Assembly: GCA_023053575.1 (NCBI GenBank) | Contig: JAKZAP010000005.1 | Coordinates: 9,362,001-9,426,000 of the forward strand | Length of the DNA stretch: 64,000 nt | DNA from: Branchinecta lynchi | Lineage: Eukaryota; Arthropoda; Branchiopoda; Anostraca; Branchinectidae | Direction of reading: 5' to 3' | Shown here: one piece after another, positions 57,683 to 64,000 of the stretch | How the letters are laid out: the number at the start of each line of letters is the position of its first letter | Numbering within the stretch: position 1 is the stretch's first letter | The notes under the pieces: generated by a model | Database searches by the model: none | What the model was told of the DNA's origin: nothing | What the model saw: only the letters and a program-made list of their open reading frames with translations | Position numbers and translations under genes: made by a program

Positions 57683-58440
57683 GTCCGTCGAGAAAATGGT
57701 TTTCACCATCGTCTTCAGCATGTTTTTCTACCCCTAAATCGAACATCTAATCAACTTCAAATAAAACCAACTTCAAATAAAATCAACTTCAAATAAAACT
57801 TTTACTTTTAACAAACTTTCCGGTTTTGGCCGGATTCCGGACGAACTACTCGTCCGATGACAAAATGGTTTTCACCATCGTCTTCAGCATGTCTTCCTAC
57901 CCCTAAATCGAACATCTAATCAACTTCAAATAAAACTTTTACTTTTAACAAACTTTCCGGTTTTGGCCGGATTCCGGACGAACTACTCGTCCGATGACAA
58001 AATGGTTTTCACCATCGCCTCCAGCATGTCTTCCTACCCCTAAATCGAACATCTAATCAACTTCAAATAAAACTTTTACTTTTAACAAACTTTCCGGTTT
58101 TGGCCGGATTCCGGACGAACTAATCGTCCGATGACAAAATGGTTTTCACCATCGTGCTCAGCATGTCTTCTTACCCCATAATCGACTATCACATTAGCTG
58201 TTTCAAAATATTTTGTTTGCCCCTTAATTTAAACCCCCTCCCCCACCCCTAAATGTAGGGCTACAAAGCCCATCTACGAACTCGACTGGTCCGACGACCC
58301 AACGAACCCTCACACCAAGTTTCATCAAAATATCTCATTCCCTTCGAGAATTATCGTGCTTACAGACGGACGGACGGACAGACGGACAACTTTTGCTATG
58401 TCATAGGTATCCCTCCACTTACGTTTTGGGATCCCAATAA
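57683..58440 (-). mobile_element. Family A element, copy 8 (3'-truncated, minus strand)
   Basis: On the minus strand it starts TTATTGGGATCCCAAAACG (right edge), then has the GTCCGTCTGTCCGTCCGTC run and four to five A units with AAAACCGGAAAGTTTGTTAA. It ends inside a unit next to the D element. The three right-hand units are nearly identical with a spacing of about 121 bp, shorter than the 137 bp seen elsewhere. Confidence 0.75.
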
Positions 58441-59518
58441 AAAAACAAGTCAATCCTTACAGAAGAAGTTAGAAGATCAGTGTTGATATCCCCAATAAGG
58501 GCCCATTTCGTTCCTTTCCGTGAAATGTCTGATAGAAGTGTTCCGATTTTCTGACAGGCCTTAGCAAATGAACTATGTGACGCAATGTTCGCCGGTCGCA
58601 AGAACAATATTGTCCAACTGAACGGCAAGAGCATAACGTCCAGATTGGAACACTTTTGGTGGTGTGGAACACTCGCTGGCTCGAACAACAATGGCTAACC
58701 CACCGGAAAGATGACCGCTAGTTTTCGGGATCGACTAAAAAAGGGAACGGAACGGAACGACACGGTGCAGGAGGAACGCGTACTAAAAACGGGAACGCGT
58801 ACTAAAAACGGGAACAATGTACTAAAATCGGGAACATTGCACCAGGAGAAACTTTACTAAAAGGGGGAACGCTGCACCATCCTTCTTACTAAAAACTGGA
58901 ATGCAGGACCCATGTTCTTTGACACTTCGGCACTAGCGCCTTTGGCACTAGTACGCGTTCCTCCTGCACCGTGCCGTTCCATTCCCTTCCCGTTTTTAGT
59001 CGATCCCCTAGTTTTCATTGCCGGCTAGATGAAGACAAAATTATCAGGTGATCGGCGCAACCTTTTGCTACTAGAGGTTGACAGAAGATGGTCTTGAAGA
59101 CAAAGAATGTTCGAACTGCTTAGAAAACCATGTAAGAATAGATATTTGTCCTTTGTGCCATTTACATTAGGGACCATTTAGGGAACCTTTCCTGACCAAT
59201 ACCCACTGCACTCCTCATTACACTACATCCAAGACTAAGGTAAATATGACAGCCGTCGCGGTTAGCAAATCTAGGAGGAAGTGAGCAAGGCGAGTCTTTG
59301 TTATAACGCACATTTTGACGGATGCGGCGTTTGGCTTTACTATGATTTGGTATTTGACAGCGAAAGAAACGCTTTGGCTCTCGGTGGAAAACATGAATAC
59401 GGAAAACTTCATCCCTATTTTCATCACCATTTTGATGTCCGAAAGGAGAGCAATGCTTCTTGGGCTTTCTAGCAGAGTCCATAGTCGGAGGCCTGTCTTC
59501 TCCTTCAATCGAACTCAC
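58441..59518 (-). pseudogene. LINE 5' part: zinc-knuckle-like ORF1 end and endonuclease, interrupted by a D element
   Basis: On the minus strand 59518-59162 has a Cys/His-containing frame (FRCQIPNHSKAKRRI, then NKDSPCSLPPRFANRDGC) that may be a decayed zinc-knuckle region; this part is tentative. Next follows an endonuclease-like stretch (ILCLQDHLLS), GHLSGGLAIVVR, and KWALIGDINTDLL, the last matching the GDFN(T) motif of APE-type LINE endonucleases. A D element and its 9-bp duplication (58718-59016) sit between the DHLLS part and GGLAIVV. A stop codon precedes the insertion. At 58440 a family A copy cuts it off, so no reverse transcriptase follows. Confidence 0.6.
58727..59007. mobile_element. 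Family D element 7 (GGAAC type), 281 bp, exact 9-bp target duplication
   Basis: It begins GGGATCGACTAAAAAAGGG and ends CGTTTTTAGTCGATCCC. It is flanked by CTAGTTTTC on both sides (58718-58726 and 59008-59016). Words GGAACGCGTACTAAAAACGG are repeated on the left and mirrored on the right (CTAGTACGCGTTCCTCCTGC). This is the best-preserved copy and defines the family: inverted GGGATCGACTAAAA and 9-bp duplications, as in Mutator-like elements. Confidence 0.88.
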
Positions 59519-59539
59519 TTGCTCTTACTGCGTTGGCCT

Positions 59540-60645
59540 TAACTCGTAAATGCAGTTCTCTTCTCTTGTTTTGAACATCCCAACGTTGGTTGTTGAGTTT
59601 TGACGGTTGTCGAGACGCTGTGACAGGATATCTCGTTATGTTTGTGCTGCGGGTGTTCGGTTGTTGCTTGGCTTGTCGGTGGTATGACCCGCCATTGCGT
59701 CGGCTTCTTCGTTATGCCCGACCCCTTGGTGGCTTGGGATATGTTGGAAGAAGACTTTTGTTCCCTTGTTTGGAAGGTCCGTGATTGTAAGTCTAATCTT
59801 GGTCATATGTTTAACTGCTCTATGTGGCATGTCCAAAACATCTTGATCAATGACGGCTCCTATAGTAGCTTCGGTTTATTCCCGTACTGAATCTCTGTTT
59901 CATTTTGCGCCATCTCCGGTAGATCTGTATGGTTTTCTTCCCTGAAACGACGATGGTGCCAGAAAGCTGTTCGAGCTTGGCCATGGCTTTCTGAAATTTT
60001 CCGCCTTAGTTCCTCAATGGTATAGCCCCTTTCATTGACTAGCAGATCGTTGTCGAATGCCTCTTTCTGTGAGGTGTCGCTTGATATTTAAATTTGCTCA
60101 GTAGCAATAAAACAGGAATGGGCTTAGAGGGGATCCTGGCGGGATTCCCTGCAGGAGCTCCCTGATAGAGGATTCTCATTCTTTTGCTTCTACTTTGAAG
60201 CTTCTTCCTGAGTGGTAGTCGCAGATGAATCTACCAATTCAATGGCGTAATCCATGGCTAGGAGAGCTTGACACAGGTTTTCTTTTAGAAAGTTATCAAA
60301 CTTTAGTTATAGTCTATTAGTAACATTTTATGTAAAGATGGGCGATAAACATATTCAATCAAATGCCGCTTCGAAGTCCCACTTTAACCGCCAGTAGCAT
60401 TTTGCCTCCCATCCAAGCGCTTTTGATGGCGTGTTTTGGCAAGATGGTGTTATCGGATTAGCTGCGACCCTTTCGAAAGCCTGACTGCCGGGTCGGTGAG
60501 AAGCTTGTTTACTCCACAGAACCATTCAAGACGGCTAGCAATCATTTTCCCTAGGATTTTTCCCATGACCGAAGGACGAATACCATAAGATAGGAGTTTC
60601 CCACTTTGACCGGGGGCGGGAACGTTTTAGTCCTCGATTGAAGCT
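59540..60645 (-). pseudogene. I/R1-type LINE: reverse transcriptase and RNase H remnant
   Basis: On the minus strand from 60645: a YGIRPSVMGKILGKMIASRL segment, NKLLTDPA, then in a shifted frame LKWDFEAAFD (RT motif A with aspartate, about 60370-60400), and GIPPGSPLSPFLFYCY (motif B, about 60110-60170). At 59636-59836 is FQHIPSHQGVGHNEEADAMA, the C-terminal motif of a LINE RNase H domain. An RNase H after RT is characteristic of the I/R1 group. Many stops and frameshifts are present, and the YADD region was not found. Confidence 0.8.
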
Positions 60646-60824
60646 ACAAATAGCTTTAATCCGAGTCTTATGTGTTCTTGCTTTTTAACGAAAGCAAAGC
60701 CGAAATCCCTTTCCATTGTTTTTTTGTGCTTTTTTTCTGCTATGGACAGCTGCGCAACTTTTTGCACTCGTGTTTCTGCTGATCAAAGTATATAAATAAT
60801 TACTGTATGAACTTCATTCTGTAT

Positions 60825-62322
60825 TAGAGATTTCCCGGAAAGTGGTCCTTGAACATTGTTCCCTGAAGAAGTTTTCTTGTGGGTCGGACGGCATTTGTGC
60901 TCGCCATCTTGAGATTGCCAGTGATTACCTTTTTGATCGTTTCGCTCTACTGTTCCAGATGATTTTTACTATCGTAGTTGTGCCTGATTGCATATGTGTT
61001 GGTGTTGTAACCCCGGTCCCGAAGAAAGGGAAACCGCTTTCTCAATGTTCGTCATACAGGCCTATTACCGTTTCTAGCTTGTTTTCGAAGATTCTCGACA
61101 ACAATGTGCCATGCCTCCTTTTCAGTTGGGGTTCCAGTCGCGTCTCGGTTGTTACCATGCTCTACGTAGTTTATGTACGATCCTAAAGGATGCAGAAGAG
61201 TCAGGTAGCCCCTTGGCTATTTGTGCATATGACGTTAGTAATGCTTTCGGATCTCTGATTCATTCTCAGGCTATGCTTCAGCTGTTAAAAAAGGGGGGAG
61301 GGTCAGTTGATGTAGTTCGACCTCTTTATTGTATGTATAGACACCTGCGAGTACGTTTAAAGATTGGTTCTTCGCTCCTTCCCTCAGAACTTCGCGTTCA
61401 TCTCAGGATTAAGCAAGGGGCAATTACTTCCCCTACTATTTAGAATAACGCGGCCCTAAGAGCTCTAGGTTATTTGTCCCCTTGCTGCATACTGAATGGT
61501 GTCAGTGTGTCTATCTTAAGTTATGCGGATGATGTTCTTAACCTAAGTAGGGCTGTGTTTGGAATAATTTAATATGGATATTTCAAAGAATTATAATGAA
61601 ATCGGTCTTTCTTTAAATGCGGCTAAGTCTCAAGTGTAATATTTAATTTTCACCGATCTGAAACCCCAGACACAGTGAACCTTGGTGATTCCTGATGTCA
61701 TACCATTCCAGGAACTTGTGTATCTTGGATTACCTATTGATACATCCCTAAAGTCGACTCGGAAATTACTTATCGCTCAAACTGAGCGTAAGATACGTAA
61801 TGCGTATGCTGGGGCAGTTGGAGCACAACTTAATCTTGGTAAACTCCACCTTGCAAAAGTGTATAATGCTATTTCTCTCCCTCATGTTCTATACTTGGTT
61901 CCTTTCTGGGACATACTAACTTAATCGGATAAACAGAAATTAGAAGGGCTTACTTCAAATATGCAAAGTTTCTCATTCGCGTACCGCCTTGGACAAGGAA
62001 CGGGTAGACTGCGGGAGAGATTTAGCCTGCGGACAAACTCTTTTTTAAGATGTCAGAATATCCTTCCAACCACCTTTGGAAGGGTTTTCTTTTCTAGTTC
62101 TGGTTCTGTTGTCGTTGTTGTTGTTCATTCTTTTATTTAATTTCTTGTTCATTACTATAGGTTAATTTGTTAGAAGTTAGTTTCGTGTTGCTTTTTGTCT
62201 GGCCTTATGTCTTTCCGTATATTACTTATTCCTCTTTTTGTATTTATACTCAGTCTTTCTCTTTGTGAGTGTATGATAGGTGGTAAATAAATTATTATTA
62301 TTGTAATTATTATTATTTGTGG
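60825..62322 (+). pseudogene. CR1/L2-type LINE reverse transcriptase, broken, with (ATT)n tail
   Basis: The order is GSDGICARHLEIASDYLFDR, VTPVPKKGKPLSQCSSYRPI, ICAYDVSNAFGSL (motif A), IKQGAITSPT (motif B), a stop at 61441, LSYADDVLNLSR (motif C intact, about 61513-61548), VYLGLPIDTSLKSTRK, and a C-terminal YAKFLIRVPPWTRN. Several stops and frame changes split it. The 3' end is GTAAATAAATTATTATTATTG with an ATT repeat at about 62287-62320. It lies head-to-head with the minus-strand LINE ending at 60645. Confidence 0.82.
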
Positions 62323-63563
62323 AAAGCGCCGCTGGCCACTGAATTTCCCTTCAAAACAACAAAGATCAATTGATAAATATGGTAAAATCGAACACGCTAG
62401 GCTTTTTTTTAAACAGAATAACTTGTGAATTCTTATAGAATAGGAGAGAAAAAATGTATTACACAAAAAAGACCGTGGACCTTTTTCTAGAATATCATTT
62501 TTCTGTATTTTCGCGGTGGATTAAAACGGAAAGTAAGAAACGATTCCGCTTAGTAAAGAACGTAAAGAAAATCTTTTTTTCTCGTAATGAAACAAGCCAT
62601 TTCCTAGCATGTCCATGTATGGTATTACTATCGTGAGAACCATGAAACATTCCCAGAAGAAGCACAATTTATGGCCTGACTGTGGTATAGCGATAAAGCA
62701 GAAACTCCGTAGTAATTAATTAGCAAAAAGTCATAATGGAAACATCTCTTGGGAAGTCTAGATGATGATTAATAATGGTTACGAAGTTATCCTGCGGCAA
62801 ATTCATCTTGAGCTAAGGCTACTTTGAGGGAGAAAGGTAGTGCGCATCACGAAATATTGTCGGACTATTTTGAATACAGCATCTTGTTTCGGGTCTAGCA
62901 GACCGCTGATGCTTGTTTGAAGTAGTTGTGGGAAAAGTGGTTGTCAGCCGATTCTTCGTAAAAGCAGGATATTATTTATTTTCTGAATGAATTCGTTTAT
63001 GTTAACTGTTAATCGTTGATAATAGATGAAAAAAAAAATATATATAATATGAACATAAATAAGCAAAACTTGAATAACCGTACGAATTATCTCTTATAGC
63101 ATTTGTTGGGGGTTATTATGACTCACTTTAAGTCATTCGACTTGAGATTATTCGCGATAAATATATACGTCATATCTGATAGGCCATCGACACCATAAGC
63201 TGTGATTGACACGGCACTCGGGTCGGGCACTGATTCAGTCCACTGTTCTCTCCTCTTAGCTCGCCCACAGAGCGTTGTGGAGAGTCGATCGCGAGGGGTT
63301 GCTCTCTCTCCGCCACCGGTGTACAACTCGGCACGGCACCGCACGGAATCACACGGCACCGGCGCTCCTCAGACAAGATACCGCCGGCCATGGACAAATT
63401 TTCTGCAGATTACTGTTCGCCATCTGGCACCCAGTAACGAAGGTACTTGAACGAAAGAATTATCGAAAACATGCTGCCGAAGAAGAAGCAGAACTAGATA
63501 TGAGGACGATGCTATTGACTAAATGCGCCGAGTTGTCGACCATGTTTTTGCACTGGTGTTAGG
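62323..63563. other. Unassigned DNA with a GC-rich island
   Basis: Mostly AT-rich. At about 63200-63400 there is a GC-rich stretch with repeated GGCACCG and CACGGAATC phrases and an ATG at 63390 in a good context (GCCGGCCATGG), but that frame stops after 15 codons unless spliced at CCCAGTAACG. A first exon or promoter is possible; I have no firm evidence. Confidence 0.3.
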
Positions 63564-64000
63564 CGATATCTGGATTTCGATATATCGATATTTTCACTTT
63601 CGATGTTCGATAATCGATATATCGATATTTTCGCTTTAGATATTCAATAATCGATATTTTCACTTTCGATATTCGATAAGCGATAGATCGATATTGATAT
63701 TTGCTTGCCATGTTTCGTTATGAGATACGTCTGGTTTCGCCAAAATCCAAGAACAATATTTTCTATAAATAGCATCTTGGATCATTTCAAACTCCGAATA
63801 AATAAGTAATGAATTAGGGAAAACATATTGCTCGAATTTCGGATATATAAGTGTAGGTTAGGTTGGATTATTAACAATAATTACGAATGAACAAATATCG
63901 TTTTCGATGTCGATATTTACGTTTCGATATCGATATTTGGTCCGATATATCGATCGATCGATATCCGATATATCGCATCTTGGATCATCTAGAACTCCGG
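63564..64000. repeat. Word array H: ATCGATATTTTCACTTTCGAT
   Basis: 63564-63700 is an array of ATATCGATATTTTC and TTCGATAATCGATA words. A second array with the same ATCGATA core starts at about 63893 and runs to about 63980. Both arrays are followed by GCATCTTGGATCAT and CAAACTCCG/GAACTCCGG. It probably continues beyond the window, so its extent and class are open. Confidence 0.6.

Noticed and set aside
57236..57796. 186-codon Lys/Arg-rich frame
   Set aside because: It crosses from a family D element into a family A element, and the basic start is a translation of GGAAAG words.

Overview
This window looks like repeat-dense nuclear DNA from an animal, most likely an invertebrate. The reasons are non-LTR retrotransposons with AATAAA signals and short tandem-repeat tails, hAT and Mutator-like DNA elements, long-TIR MITEs, Helitron-type elements carrying (GTCY)n microsatellites and internal minisatellites, and fragments of ordinary animal genes (a V-ATPase subunit G copy and a RING-finger exon). 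Nothing points to a prokaryote: there are no operons, ribosome-binding sites or long gene arrays. I cannot name the species. Only two pieces look host-derived, at 4727-5082 and 19736-20149. Most long reading frames here are reading-frame accidents inside tandem repeats.

Layout. 1-10 kb: tandemly arranged copies of a minisatellite-bearing element I call family A, with a short MITE and a frameshifted intronless V-ATPase G copy. 10-20 kb: mostly unrecognised AT-rich DNA with a palindromic element (family D), several MITEs, a possible hammerhead-like motif pair, and a RING-finger terminal exon. 20-31 kb: short-word arrays, family B and D elements nested in one another, and LINE tails. 31-42 kb: a third minisatellite family, a 4.4 kb family B copy hit by three younger elements (D, a MITE and a hAT), and a 3 kb inverted family B copy. 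42-54 kb: a LINE fragment with an open 363-residue reading frame, further B copies including an inverted pair, and an RTE-like LINE whose YADD box has become YADH. 54-64 kb: a Mutator-like deletion derivative coding for a FLYWCH zinc finger, a second hAT copy, D elements, remnants of two other LINE types, and an ATCGATA-word array at the edge.

How it fits together. Families A and B share a design: a T-rich 5' end, short subterminal inverted repeats, a GTCY run near the 5' end, a central minisatellite, and a 3' end finishing in CTTGTT. Two uninterrupted paralogous sites in the window show insertion into T-rich sequence without a clear target duplication, as known for Helentron/HINE (DINE-1-like) elements. 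A second group (D, E, F, G, H, I, J) has ends built from many copies of a short word. D and E are flanked by 9-bp duplications, and E encodes a FLYWCH domain, a DNA-binding domain known from Mutator-like transposons. My main hypothesis is that the word arrays are multiplied transposase-binding sites. The D family is the oddest: its pentamer core (GGCAC, GGAAC or GGAAA) is changed along whole copies.
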